A DNA stretch of 64,000 nt from Xanthomonas hortorum pv. cynarae (GCF_002939985.1 NZ_MDFM01000017.1:36621-100620); one strand, 5' to 3'; shown: positions 52,500 to 61,669, counted from the stretch's first letter. A program made the numbers and translations. Notes: generated by a model not told the origin, from the sequence alone.

Positions 52500-54644
52500 T
52501 CAAGATCCCGGCGCATCGGCCAATTCGGTCTGATACAACTGCGCCGGCCCACCCATCGCCGGATCGCTCACGCTATCGGCGCCGGTTTCGACGCGACCTG
52601 CCAGGCGTTGACGCGCACCATCCTGCTCCAGCCACAGGTCGTACCAGCCGCCGCTCGCTGCGGCCTTCCAGCTGCGTCGTTGGGTGCTGCCCGGCGCGAC
52701 GGTCAGTTGCTCGCGTGGCTGCGCATTCGCATAGGCCGCCGCTTGCAACGCCACCTGCACTGCGGTGGTGCCGGGATTGTGCAGCAAGAGCGACAACGCG
52801 GCTGGATCGTTGGCGTCCTGCGTGATATCGGCCAGCAGTAGCGCAGCGCTGAGATCGCCGCGATAGTGACGATGGAAGCCATTGGGGCCGAGCAACCACA
52901 GATCGTAGCGACCGTCGTGGGTGCTCCAGCTGCCTTCCAACGTGGCGCCGTTGCCGAGCGTGTAGCGACGCGGAATCGCCGCCAGGTCGTAGCGGTCGTA
53001 GACGTGCAGCACGACCGCAGCACCGTTGTTGGACATGCGCAGCACCACGTCGCCGCGCTCCTGCACATAAGTCAGTTGCACAGTCGGGCGATACGGCACT
53101 GCGCGCGAACGCCGTATACCGAATGGCTGCTGCGGCGCTTGCAACGAAACCGGCAGCGGCGGCAACGTGTGCTCGCGCATCGCCGCCGCGCGCGCTGCAG
53201 CGGCGCTGACATCTGGCAATGCAGCGACGAACGGGCGCGCATCCGCGGTACTAAAATCGAATGCGGTGGTGAGATCGCCGCAGACTGCGCGCCGCCACGG
53301 CGTGATCTCCGGTGCGGGCACACCGAAGCGGCGTTCCAGCAGGCGCAATACCGACGTGTGGTCGTACACCTGCGAATCCACCCAGCCGCCGCGGCTCCAT
53401 GGCGATATCACATATAGCGGCACGCGCGGGCCCAAGCCATAGGGGCGGCCACGCAGTTCCGGTAGATCCACTTTTTGCTCGCCGGGTGCTGGCTGACGGT
53501 GGTATTCGTCGTCGGTGGCAATGCTGGATGCACCAGCAAAACCGGCGGCAGCACGCGGATCCGGCGACGGTGGCGCCGGCGGCGGCATGTGATCGAAAAA
53601 GCCGTCGTTCTCGTCGAACATCAACAGCAGCGCGGTGCGGCTCCAAACCTTTGGATCGGCGGTCAGTGCATCCAGCACGCGTGCGGTGTAGGCCGCACCT
53701 TGCGCAGGACTGGACGGATCCGGATGTTCGCTGCCGGCCGCATCGGCAATGATGAAACTCACCGATGGCAGTTGCCCGCCAAGCACATCGGCACGTAATT
53801 GCTCAACACCGCGCGTGCTCACGCCACGCGCGCGCAGTTGCGCATCGTGCCCCGGTGCAGCACTGAACGCCTGCCGAAACGGCGCGAAGCCTGCCAGCGG
53901 GTTGTCGGTGAAGTTGTCGCGCATGTCCTGATAGATCTGCCAGGACACACCCGCTTTCTGAAGATGTTCGACGTACGTCGTCCACCGATAAGGCTCGGCG
54001 AAACCGCCCAGTTCCGCAAAGTTGTCATGCGAGTTACCGATCACCGGCCCACCGGCGCGCGCCTGCGGGTCGTTGCCGCCGCTCCACAAAAATACGCGAT
54101 TGGAGTTGGTGCCGGTCTGGATCGAGGCGTGGTACGCATCGCAAATGGTGAAGGCATCGGCGAGCGCGTACTGAAACGGAATATCCGCGCGCCCGTAATA
54201 CCCCAGCGCGTGATTGTGCTTGGCGGCGGCCCAATGCCCGAGCCGGCCGTGGTCCCAGGCGCGTTGCGCATCCACCCAGCTATGCGGGGTGCCTTGCACG
54301 CGCATGAAGCCGAACTGCGCCGCAGTATCCAGCGCAAACGGCGTCAGCCACTGGCCACCGTCTTCGCTGGGCTGCAGCCACACCGTGCGTGCAGGCGCAC
54401 CTGGCAGTGGTGGAGCAGGAATCGGAAAACGATCGCCGAACCCGCGCACGCCGGGCAGCGCGCCGAAGTAATGATCGAAGGCGCGGTTTTCCTGCATCAG
54501 GATCACCACATGCTGCAGGTCTTCCAACGTGCCGCTGCGACGGTCCGGCGCGATGGCCGCGGCGCGCGCGATGCTGGGCAATAACGCGGCCGCGGCACCG
54601 GCGAGTCCGGTCTGCAACACGCGGCGGCGGGGAAGATCGATCAT
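52500..54644 (-). CDS. Tat-exported phospholipase C (phosphocholine-specific type)
   Basis: 714 residues. The N-terminus MIDLPRRRVLQTGLAGAAAALLPSIARA is a twin-arginine signal. The phosphoesterase (alkaline-phosphatase-fold) domain has VVILMQENRAFDHYFGALPGVRGFGDRF, FALADAF-like and TGTNSNRVFLWSGG, FDENDGFFDHMPPP and LYVISPWSRGG. Two C-terminal DUF756-type beta domains follow (about residues 525-610 and 620-700). This is the layout of bacterial non-hemolytic or hemolytic PLC, which frees phosphocholine or related head groups from phospholipids outside the inner membrane. It lies 228 bp downstream of, and co-oriented with, a TonB receptor gene. Confidence 0.87.
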   Translation of the reverse strand: MIDLPRRRVLQTGLAGAAAALLPSIARAAAIAPDRRSGTLEDLQHVVILMQENRAFDHYFGALPGVRGFGDRFPIPAPPLPGAPARTVWLQPSEDGGQWLTPFALDTAAQFGFMRVQGTPHSWVDAQRAWDHGRLGHWAAAKHNHALGYYGRADIPFQYALADAFTICDAYHASIQTGTNSNRVFLWSGGNDPQARAGGPVIGNSHDNFAELGGFAEPYRWTTYVEHLQKAGVSWQIYQDMRDNFTDNPLAGFAPFRQAFSAAPGHDAQLRARGVSTRGVEQLRADVLGGQLPSVSFIIADAAGSEHPDPSSPAQGAAYTARVLDALTADPKVWSRTALLLMFDENDGFFDHMPPPAPPSPDPRAAAGFAGASSIATDDEYHRQPAPGEQKVDLPELRGRPYGLGPRVPLYVISPWSRGGWVDSQVYDHTSVLRLLERRFGVPAPEITPWRRAVCGDLTTAFDFSTADARPFVAALPDVSAAAARAAAMREHTLPPLPVSLQAPQQPFGIRRSRAVPYRPTVQLTYVQERGDVVLRMSNNGAAVVLHVYDRYDLAAIPRRYTLGNGATLEGSWSTHDGRYDLWLLGPNGFHRHYRGDLSAALLLADITQDANDPAALSLLLHNPGTTAVQVALQAAAYANAQPREQLTVAPGSTQRRSWKAAASGGWYDLWLEQDGARQRLAGRVETGADSVSDPAMGGPAQLYQTELADAPGS

Positions 54645-54872
54645 TGTGTCACCTGGTTGGCGCGCCAATCCTGTCTGCGCTGGAGCAGGTCGAGCGTACC
54701 CAACTTGTCAGCGCGTGTGTTCTCTTGCCTGCCTGCAAAACTGCCGGTCATGTCCCTTTGCACTTGTGCAGGAGGCGATGCAGGGAGCGTATCGGGTGGC
54801 GTGCCTTTAGCCGACCCGATCCCTGCACGTCGCAAAAACCATCCCGCGCAGGTCGGCAATGCGCCGTCTACG

Positions 54873-57272
54873 CTAGAGATCCAGCGTCAACGTCAGCCCG
54901 ACCGTGCGCGGTGCGCCGATGAATGCACTGTCGCTGCCATCCACGCCTTCCAGAAAGCGTTTGTCGGTGAGGTTGCTGACATTGAGCGCCAGTTGCAGTC
55001 CCTGCAGCTGCGACAGTTCTACACCCAGATTGGCATCGAAGGTGGTCACGCCATCGAGTGCGGCGCGGTTGGAGGCATCCAGATAGCGCTTGCCCAGATA
55101 ACGCCCGGACACACCGAAACGCCACGCCTGCCCACGCCAATCTGCCGACAGGACCAAGGTGTTGCGCGGCTGGCCGATCACCTGCGCGCCGGGCGTGATC
55201 TCCAGCGCAGCATCGCGCGCGGCATCGCCGCTGCCCAGGTAATCGGCCTTGTTGTAGGTGTAGGCACCGTTGATGCGCCAGCCGTTGTCCCAGCCATAAC
55301 CCAGCGCTGCCTCCACACCACGCGCATGCACGCCGCCGAAGTTTTCGTACACGCCATCGGTTTCGCCGAGATAGTCGATGCCGGTGACGAAGTTGGCCGG
55401 CACATACACGATGCGGTTATCGAAACGGATGTCGTACAGCGTCACGCTGCCGGTCAACGGCCAGCGGCTGATGCGCAGGCCGAGCTCGACGTTGTCTGCG
55501 GTTTCCGGTTGCACGCGGCTCAGCGCGACCGGGTCGGTTTCGCCGAGCACACCGGACGGAATCGCGGCGAAATTCTGCGAGTAACCGGCAAACGCTTCCA
55601 ACCCTTGCACCGGGGTGGTCCAGGTCAGGCCGGCCGACAGCAGCGGGTCCGAATGCGAGTCCGATTCAACATGCTGCGCATCGCCGATGCGGCGGTCGCG
55701 GGTCTGGTCGACGAAGAACTGCTTGACGCCCACCCGCCATGCAAATGCGCCATAGCGCATCACGTCTTCAACGTAATACATCTGCTCATCGGTCTGGTAT
55801 TCGTCCTTGAACTGCACCCAGTACGGCTGATGATCGAAGCTGATATTGGTGCCCACATTGAGCAGGCGATGCCAGTCGCGGGTGACGCTGCGGTCATAGC
55901 GTTCCAGCCAGGCACCAGCGCGCACGGTGTTGTCGATGGCGCCGAGATCGGCGCGCCATTCCACATCGGCCATCGCGCCGGCGCGGTGGTTGTCGTAGTG
56001 GCTGTGGCGATACGACTGCACCGGCACCGAGCCGGCCGGGTAGCAGGCCGGGTTGGACTCGGCCGGTACCGCATCGCTGCCCGCGCAACCGGCCAGCATC
56101 GTCGCGGCTGCGCCGCCCGGAGTGAGGTAATACAGCTTGCCCAGGTCGCTGCCGGCATACACGGTGTTGCCGCCACGTGCTTCGGATTCCGGCGCGCCCG
56201 CGCCGTCGTTGGTCACGTCCACCAGATACGGCGGAATCCAGTCGCCACGGCCTTGCATGCGATGCGCGTAGCCGGTGAGCGTGGCCTTGAAGCCATTGCC
56301 GCCATCGAAGGCGCCGCGCAGATAGCCAAACGTATTCTTGCGCAAGGCGCGCGAGCCGGAGCGGTAGTTCTGGTCCAGATACGGAATGCCGGTGAGCGTG
56401 CCGGTCAACAGATCGTGCTCGGGATCGCGTGCGAACTGCTCCGGCGTCACGCTGGTGTATTCGGATTCGTCGGCATCGTCGTACGACAGATAGCCGCTGA
56501 GCGTCCACTTGTTCAATGCACTGACGAATTTGCCGGCCAGGTGATCGCGGCTGGTGTGGCCGCTGCCGTCGATCCAGTCGTCGTTGCGCGCGGACGAGCC
56601 GCTGACCCAGGCGCGCGTGTTGCCGCCGAGCACGCCGGTGTCGTAGCGCGCGTAATACTTGCGCCCCTGGTTGTCGCCAATACCGCCGATCACGCGCACG
56701 CGCTGTGTTTCCAGCGGCTCGCCGGTGAGGTAATTCAAGGTGCCGCCCAGCGCCTCATTGGAGCGCGAGGCGATGTCGGCGGTGCCCTGGCTGACTTCCA
56801 CAGTTTCCAGATCCGGCATGTCGATGAAGCGGTTGGCCTTGGAGCCGCCGCCATACGCCGAGCCGCCGTTGGGCACGCCGTCGATCGTGGTGCCAATCTG
56901 CTGCGTATCGCGATTACTGACGAAGCCGCGCATGCTGATCTGCGTGCCCCAGTCCGACGAGCCGAACGCATCGGCCTCGGTCACGACCACGCCAGGCAGT
57001 TCGTTGAGCGCATCGTTGACGCTACCGAGCACGAACTGGCGGTCCAGCATTTCCTTGCCGACGGTGGTCTTGGAATAGGTCATCGCCTGGCCGACCACCT
57101 GCACCTGATCCAGCGTGGACACCTGTTCGCCAGTGTTGTTCGGTTCGGCCGCGGCCGGGCCAGATACTGCGCCATCCGGGACCTGCTGTGCGTAGGCGGG
57201 CAGGGTGAGCGGAACCAGCAGCAGCGCGAGCGTGGCCGGATGGCGCATGCGCGATGAAGACGTCGAATCCAT
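54873..57272 (-). CDS. TonB-dependent receptor linked to the phospholipase C gene
   Basis: 799 residues from ATG 57272; the ATG at 57248 (MRHPATLALLLVPLTLPAYA) gives a more compact signal peptide and is a real alternative. TonB-box region STLDQVQVVGQAMTYSK. The plug has DALNELPGVVVTEADAFGSSDWGTQISMRGFVSNRDTQQIGTTIDGVPNGGSAYGGGSKANRFIDMPDLETVEVSQGTADIASRSNEALGGTLNYLT, split over residues ~105-200, clearly different from the three-paralogue subfamily. The barrel ends TVGLTLTLDL. It is followed on the same strand by phospholipase C, so its ligand may be a product of lipid head-group hydrolysis. Confidence 0.87.
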   Translation of the reverse strand: MDSTSSSRMRHPATLALLLVPLTLPAYAQQVPDGAVSGPAAAEPNNTGEQVSTLDQVQVVGQAMTYSKTTVGKEMLDRQFVLGSVNDALNELPGVVVTEADAFGSSDWGTQISMRGFVSNRDTQQIGTTIDGVPNGGSAYGGGSKANRFIDMPDLETVEVSQGTADIASRSNEALGGTLNYLTGEPLETQRVRVIGGIGDNQGRKYYARYDTGVLGGNTRAWVSGSSARNDDWIDGSGHTSRDHLAGKFVSALNKWTLSGYLSYDDADESEYTSVTPEQFARDPEHDLLTGTLTGIPYLDQNYRSGSRALRKNTFGYLRGAFDGGNGFKATLTGYAHRMQGRGDWIPPYLVDVTNDGAGAPESEARGGNTVYAGSDLGKLYYLTPGGAAATMLAGCAGSDAVPAESNPACYPAGSVPVQSYRHSHYDNHRAGAMADVEWRADLGAIDNTVRAGAWLERYDRSVTRDWHRLLNVGTNISFDHQPYWVQFKDEYQTDEQMYYVEDVMRYGAFAWRVGVKQFFVDQTRDRRIGDAQHVESDSHSDPLLSAGLTWTTPVQGLEAFAGYSQNFAAIPSGVLGETDPVALSRVQPETADNVELGLRISRWPLTGSVTLYDIRFDNRIVYVPANFVTGIDYLGETDGVYENFGGVHARGVEAALGYGWDNGWRINGAYTYNKADYLGSGDAARDAALEITPGAQVIGQPRNTLVLSADWRGQAWRFGVSGRYLGKRYLDASNRAALDGVTTFDANLGVELSQLQGLQLALNVSNLTDKRFLEGVDGSDSAFIGAPRTVGLTLTLDL

Positions 57273-57556
57273 TGCAATCCAACAAGCGGGGAGGGAGTCT
57301 GCAAAGACTCCCGCACTTGCGTTGCGTGATGATGACCGCGCTACAGGTGGGGCCGCGATCACGGGTAAATGGGGAAGCCTCACCGCCAGGACAACGACGA
57401 TCTGGCGGTGTTTGGATATTCCAGGTCAGGTTGGTTTCAAAACACCCGGAATGTCGTGCGGCAGCGTGGTCTATTCGCTCCAAGACGATAAATTTGGAAT
57501 CGTTGCGCCGTTGTAGATGCAGTCAAGGGCTTAGATCAAAGGCATGGCTAGTCGAG

Positions 57557-57665
57557 TGCGCGGTGCCCTCACCGCTTGCGGGACACGCCGTGAATCCGTC
57601 CCTGGAGGCTCGGTGGCGGCATCCATGCCGCCACACGGTCCCGCAATCGGCGAGGGCACCGCACC
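57557..57665 (+). repeat. Inverted-repeat element, arm type B, copy 4
   Basis: 109 bp, arms TGCGCGGTGCCCTCACCG / CGGCGAGGGCACCGCACC. The core is altered (ACGCCGTGAATCCGTCC instead of ACGCCGCAAGTACGTCC), making this the most diverged core of the eight. It is followed by AGAGAGTTAGTCG, like the AGAGAGTTGATCG after copy 3. Confidence 0.82.
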
Positions 57666-57811
57666 AGAGAGTTAGTCGATAGCTGGTTAGAAAGGCTGGC
57701 CGTCTTGCGAGTTGCCTTGGCTTGCCAATGCTGATCGCATCACTGCATGTGAGCTAGCGAGCTAGAAGCACGCGATGCATTGCTGCACCATGCGAACCGA
57801 CCATCTCGACT

Positions 57812-57919
57812 GGTCCTTGCCCGCCCACCGTCGCGGGACCTTACGCGGCATGGATGCCGCGTAAGAGCCTACACGGACGTACTTGCGGCGTGTCCCGCGA
57901 TGGTGGGCGGGCAAGGGCC
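57812..57919 (-). repeat. Inverted-repeat element, arm type A, copy 4
   Basis: 108 bp, arms GGTCCTTGCCCGCCCACC / GGTGGGCGGGCAAGGGCC, core on the minus strand. Left flank ACCGACCATCTCGACT and right flank CTGCAG are shared; the CTGCAGCCAAGCGGCAGATC part is displaced by a 30-bp insertion to 57950-57969. Confidence 0.85.
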
Positions 57920-58004
57920 CTGCAGTAAAGTCGCGGACCAGCGTTGAGCTGCAGCCAAGCGGCAGATCCTAGGCTCTGCAATAGACCGACGCGACGTAGT
58001 TAAT

Positions 58005-59249
58005 TTAGCCACTTCTAGTGTGAGGCGCCGCTTCGGTCTGCTGCGTTTCCGGCATCAATTCCAGTGCCGATGGCGTCGTACGCAGCATCGGGCGGAAGGA
58101 GATCGGATGGGTGCGGCGGCGCGTGAAGCGCAGCAAGCGGGCCAGCGTGAAGCCGGCCATTGCCAGCAGCATCACCGCGAAGTACACCGGCAGTGCTGCC
58201 GGACCGAATTTCTGCATCGCGCCACCGGCCAACGCCGGGCCGATCGCCGCGCCCACGCCATGCACCAGCAACAAACTGCTGCAGCCGGAGAGTAGATCTT
58301 CGCGCGGCAGGTAATCGAGCATATGCGCCACCGCAAACGGATACAGCGAGAACGCCAGCCCGCCATACACGAAGAACAACACGAACAGCATGGTGGTCTG
58401 CGCCTGCACCATCGGCACCGCGGCGGCAATCGCAATGCCGGCCGCCAGCACACTCACCGTGACCAGCCCGATGCGCCGGTCATGGCCATCGCTGATGCGC
58501 CCGATTGGCCACTGCAACACCGCGCCGCCGATGATGGCGGTGAGCATGAACATCGCCACGCCATCAGCATCCAGCCCGATGCGGTTGGCGTACACCGGCA
58601 ACAAGCCCCAGAATGCGCCCATCGCCAGGCCCGACAACCCCGCGCCGATGGTCGCCACCGGCGCCAACGCGTACAAGGTTTTCAGGCGCAAACGCGACAC
58701 GTGCGGCACCTCGGGCGGAATCAGTCGCGTGGTCATCACCGGCATCACTGCCGCGCAAATCAGGATCGCTGTCAGCGTGAACATCGCCGGCGCACTTGCA
58801 TCGCCGGCCGTAAGCAGGATCTGGCCCAACGCCAACGCGGACAGATTGATCGCCATGTACACCGAAAACACCCGGCTGCGTCGGCGCGCATCCGGCTCGG
58901 CGTTGAGCCAACTTTCGATCACCGTGTACAGGCCGACCAACGCCGCGCCGGTGATCAGCCGCAGCAACCCCCAGCCCCAGGCGTTCAACCAGATCGGATG
59001 CAGCAGCACCGCAATGGCGGCCAATGCCGCATAAAAAGCAAACGCACGGATATGCCCGATGCGGCGAATCAGTGGCGGCGCGAAGAAGGTGCCGAGAAAG
59101 AAGCCGGCAAAATACCCGGACATGATCAGGCCCAGCGCACGCGCATCAAAGCCGGCTTGACCACCGCGCACGGCAAGCAAGGTGCCGAGCAGCCCGCTGC
59201 CGGTCAGCAACAGGGCCACGCCCAGCAATAAGGCGGTCAGTCGCAACAT
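58005..59249 (-). CDS. MFS transporter (YcaD-like)
   Basis: 414 residues with 12 predicted helices. Features include GLIMSGYFAGFFLGTFFAPPLIRRIGHIRAFAFYAALAA and ITGAALVGLYTVIESWLNAEPDARRRSRVFSVYMAINLSALALGQ, the ESWLN block being characteristic of YcaD-type MFS permeases. FMLTAIIGGAVLQWPIGRISDGHDRR is the second MFS repeat. Substrate unknown. The last few codons (HTRSG) and the stop lie in sequence that matches the end of the repeat element, so its C-terminus may have been altered by that insertion. Confidence 0.85.
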   Translation of the reverse strand: MLRLTALLLGVALLLTGSGLLGTLLAVRGGQAGFDARALGLIMSGYFAGFFLGTFFAPPLIRRIGHIRAFAFYAALAAIAVLLHPIWLNAWGWGLLRLITGAALVGLYTVIESWLNAEPDARRRSRVFSVYMAINLSALALGQILLTAGDASAPAMFTLTAILICAAVMPVMTTRLIPPEVPHVSRLRLKTLYALAPVATIGAGLSGLAMGAFWGLLPVYANRIGLDADGVAMFMLTAIIGGAVLQWPIGRISDGHDRRIGLVTVSVLAAGIAIAAAVPMVQAQTTMLFVLFFVYGGLAFSLYPFAVAHMLDYLPREDLLSGCSSLLLVHGVGAAIGPALAGGAMQKFGPAALPVYFAVMLLAMAGFTLARLLRFTRRRTHPISFRPMLRTTPSALELMPETQQTEAAPHTRSG

Positions 59250-59698
59250 GGATGCGGCTCTTGTGGGGGAAAAGGCGCGTCGATCACATGTTCGAGTGTA
59301 GCAGGCCGCTATGTGGCGGCTTGATCGAAACGTGTGGTGCAGGCTGATTCAAGGGGCTCCTCTACGACTCCCGACCGTCGCCGGTAGTCGTCAAGTCGGC
59401 GCAACGTGCCGGTTGTCTGCGCGCTGCAGGACGAACGCTGTATTCCGCGCAATCTCGCTGGCCTGACAACGACTCGTCACGTTTGCTCGAGACTGCGGCA
59501 TGCGCAGTTGGCTTTTGCATCTGCAGGCGGCAACCGCGGCGTTGAACGTGCGCGGTCAGCGTGCAGGTGTGACAAAGCGACGATTGATCGATGCCTGTCG
59601 CTCGCAACAATCTACCGCGCGCCAGCGCCCAGACAGCACCGGCTTGCCCGCATACGACTAGAATCTGCGCCCCTGCATCATCATCAGCTGATCCTGCC
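59250..59698. other. Divergent intergenic region
   Basis: 449 bp between the MFS gene and the zinc-ribbon gene. No convincing gene or RNA. It should hold promoters for both sides; I see no strong operator or terminator. Confidence 0.4.
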
Positions 59699-60001
59699 AT
59701 GCCCATCTACGGTTTCCAGTGCACCACCTGCGGTCACGCCTTCGACCGCCTGCAGAAGATGGCCGACCCCGATCCGCAGACCTGCCCGGCCTGCGCGGCG
59801 GCCACGATCAAGCGCCAGATCACCGCGCCCTCGTTCCGCCTGTCCGGTAGCGGCTGGTACGAAACCGACTTCAAGTCGGCGGGCGAGAAGAAGAAAAACC
59901 TCACCGAGAGCAGCAGCGGTGGCGAAGCCAAGCCAGCCGCAGCCGCCGAGAGCAAACCCGCCGCCAAGCCTGCGTCCAAGCCAGCATCCGATCCGGCATG
60001 A
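59699..60001 (+). CDS. FmdB-family zinc-ribbon protein
   Basis: 100 residues. The N-terminal zinc ribbon MPIYGFQCTTCGHAFDRLQKMADPDPQTCPACAAATIKRQ has two CxxC pairs 24 residues apart, followed by APSFRLSGSGWYETDFKS, the typical FmdB/CxxC regulatory domain seen beside aspS in many proteobacteria. The tail is Ala/Lys/Pro repeats. Its function is not established; regulatory or metal-linked roles have been suggested. The stop overlaps the next gene's ATG (ATGA). aspS lies 1.8 kb downstream, separated here by two other genes. Confidence 0.85.
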   Translation: MPIYGFQCTTCGHAFDRLQKMADPDPQTCPACAAATIKRQITAPSFRLSGSGWYETDFKSAGEKKKNLTESSSGGEAKPAAAAESKPAAKPASKPASDPA

Positions 60002-60708
60002 TCCACGGCCGCGCGCGCAGGCCGGAGAGCGGCGCGTCGCTGAGAACAGCGCTCGCTCACCGCATTTCGTTGGCCACTCCAGGGTTGGCCGTGCTGATGC
60101 TGGTCGCCGCCGTGAGCGGATGTGCCACTTCTTCCAGGTCCAAGTCCACGTCTGCGACGTCGCCCACACCGATGAGCGCTGTACCCGCCGAGCGCTTCCT
60201 TGCCGCGCTCGCCACGCACTGCGGACAAGCCTTCGCCGGCCGCGTCCTCGTCGATACCCCGGTCTCCGCAACGCCAAGCGCGTTCGCCGGCAAGCCACTG
60301 GTGATGCATGTGCGCGGCTGCGACGACCCTGCACGCGAACTGCGCGTGCCGTTTCATGTGGGCGACGACCACTCGCGCACCTGGGTACTGACGCGCACTG
60401 CCACCGGCCTGCGCCTCAAGCACGATCATCGCCATGCCGACGGTAGCGCGGACGCATTGACCCAATACGGCGGCGCTACCATCGATGCAGGCAGCGCGAG
60501 CCGACAGGAATTCCCGGTCGATGCCGAATCCATCGCGCTATTCAAACGCCTCGGCTCGACCGCTTCGCTGAGTAATACCTGGGCGATGGAAATCCAGCCC
60601 GGCCGCAGCGTCGTTTACGAACTGAGCCGCCCAGGCGGGCGGCTGTTCCGGGTCGAATTCGATCTCACCCAGCCGGTCGCTTTGCCGCCCGCGCCTTGGG
60701 GAAGTTGA
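59998..60708 (+). CDS. Predicted lipoprotein of unknown function
   Basis: 236 residues. An N-terminal basic region and hydrophobic stretch (LAVLMLVAAVSGC) end in a lipobox with the lipidated Cys at about residue 42, so a membrane-anchored periplasmic lipoprotein is predicted. The mature part contains a Ser/Thr-rich linker and a conserved-looking domain (AAERFLAALATHCGQAFAGRV-like, LVMHVRGCDDPARELRVPFHVGDDHSRTWVLTRT, LRLKHDHRHADGS, NTWAMEIQPGRSVVYELSRPGGRLFRVEFDLTQ) that I cannot name. Translationally coupled to the zinc-ribbon gene. Confidence 0.7.
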   Translation: MIHGRARRPESGASLRTALAHRISLATPGLAVLMLVAAVSGCATSSRSKSTSATSPTPMSAVPAERFLAALATHCGQAFAGRVLVDTPVSATPSAFAGKPLVMHVRGCDDPARELRVPFHVGDDHSRTWVLTRTATGLRLKHDHRHADGSADALTQYGGATIDAGSASRQEFPVDAESIALFKRLGSTASLSNTWAMEIQPGRSVVYELSRPGGRLFRVEFDLTQPVALPPAPWGS

Positions 60709-60895
60709 ACCGGTCGATTGGCCGGGCAGTCGGCATCGTCTGCGGTCCCAGCACAGGCGTCTTCAGCTGGAGACCAGATCAAACAGCGTCGCAGCAGCGC
60801 ACTCTCCCGCCGGGAACGCGTGTCATCCGCCAATCGATCGATGACAGGTGGAGGGCTTAGGCCGATCCGGATCCAGGACCGGCCCGCGCGCCGCC

Positions 60896-61669
60896 TCAAC
60901 GCGCCTCGAACCGCGCCCGGCAACCGTCATTCACCCACACCGTCGCGCGGCGCTCGTCGTAGCCCCAGCTGCGGCCCTCTTCGCAGCGGGTGTCGGACAA
61001 CTGGCGGGTCAGCACCGGACGGCCGTAGCGGCCATCCCAGGCGCAGGTGCGCAGGCGGCGGTCGTCGCTGGCGCAGCTGATGGCGTAATCGTTACGCGGG
61101 CGGTCGTCGCGGCCGCCGTAACCGCCATCGCCACGGTCCCAACCGCCACCGCGCGCTTGCGCAAACTCGCCCCGGCAGCCGTCGTCCACCCAGATCCGGC
61201 CACCGTCCTGGCGCCAGTTGCGGCCTTCCACGCAGGGCGTGTTGGAGAGCTGGCGCACCAGCATGGCGCGGCGCCAACCGGTATCGCAGATCTTCTGCCG
61301 CTGGTCGTTGCTCTCGCAGCGCACCGTGCCGGCCACCCCGCCAGCGCCGCCGTTGTTGCCGCCCCAGCCGCCGCCGCTCCCGTTGCGGCCATCCACAAAG
61401 CGCGCGCGGCAGCCGTTGTCCACCCACACGCGGCCGCGGTCGCTGCCCCAGTTGCGGCCTTCGATGCAGCGCGTGCCGGAGATGTTTTCGACCAGCACCG
61501 CGCGGCCGCGGAACGGCGTATCGCACTCGCGGCGGCGGTTGTCGTTGCTGGAGCAGGTGATGCTGGGGCCGTTCCAGCCGCGGTCCTGCGCGGCGGCAGG
61601 CGCGCTGGTGAGCAGGCCGGTCAGGGTGATCAGGCCGAAGCCGGAGAGCAGCAGGGCGGTGCGCAGCAT
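60896..61669 (-). CDS. Exported DUF3011 protein with three internal repeats
   Basis: 257 residues. A signal peptide (MLRTALLLSGFGLITLTGLLTSAPAAAQ) precedes three ~60-residue units. Each carries a CxSNDNRRREC-like start (ITCSSNDNRRREC, VRCESNDQRQKIC, ISCASDDRRLRTC), a CIEGRNWGSDRGRVWVDNGCRARF-like end and Cys residues at equivalent positions. Gly-rich linkers separate them. This is the DUF3011 pattern; the function is unknown, but the paired Cys suggest disulfide-stabilised periplasmic modules. Convergent with the lipoprotein gene across 187 bp. Confidence 0.82.
   Translation of the reverse strand: MLRTALLLSGFGLITLTGLLTSAPAAAQDRGWNGPSITCSSNDNRRRECDTPFRGRAVLVENISGTRCIEGRNWGSDRGRVWVDNGCRARFVDGRNGSGGGWGGNNGGAGGVAGTVRCESNDQRQKICDTGWRRAMLVRQLSNTPCVEGRNWRQDGGRIWVDDGCRGEFAQARGGGWDRGDGGYGGRDDRPRNDYAISCASDDRRLRTCAWDGRYGRPVLTRQLSDTRCEEGRSWGYDERRATVWVNDGCRARFEAR

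Larger units (their letters stand above)
57273..58004. other. 732-bp repeat-bearing gap (locus 4)
   Basis: No gene. It contains type B and type A inverted-repeat copies and the conserved word GATGCAGTCAAGGGCTTAGA (57516 onward), matching the segment before copy 3. The right limit, TAGTTAATTTAGCCACTTCTA (57997-58017), resembles the right end of the element at 51911-52358 and runs into the end of the MFS gene. I cannot locate the left end. Confidence 0.55.

Noticed and set aside
57273..57500. Pho box upstream of the TonB receptor-phospholipase unit
   Set aside because: I looked for CTGTCAT-type direct repeats on both strands and did not find a convincing pair, so phosphate control remains untested.
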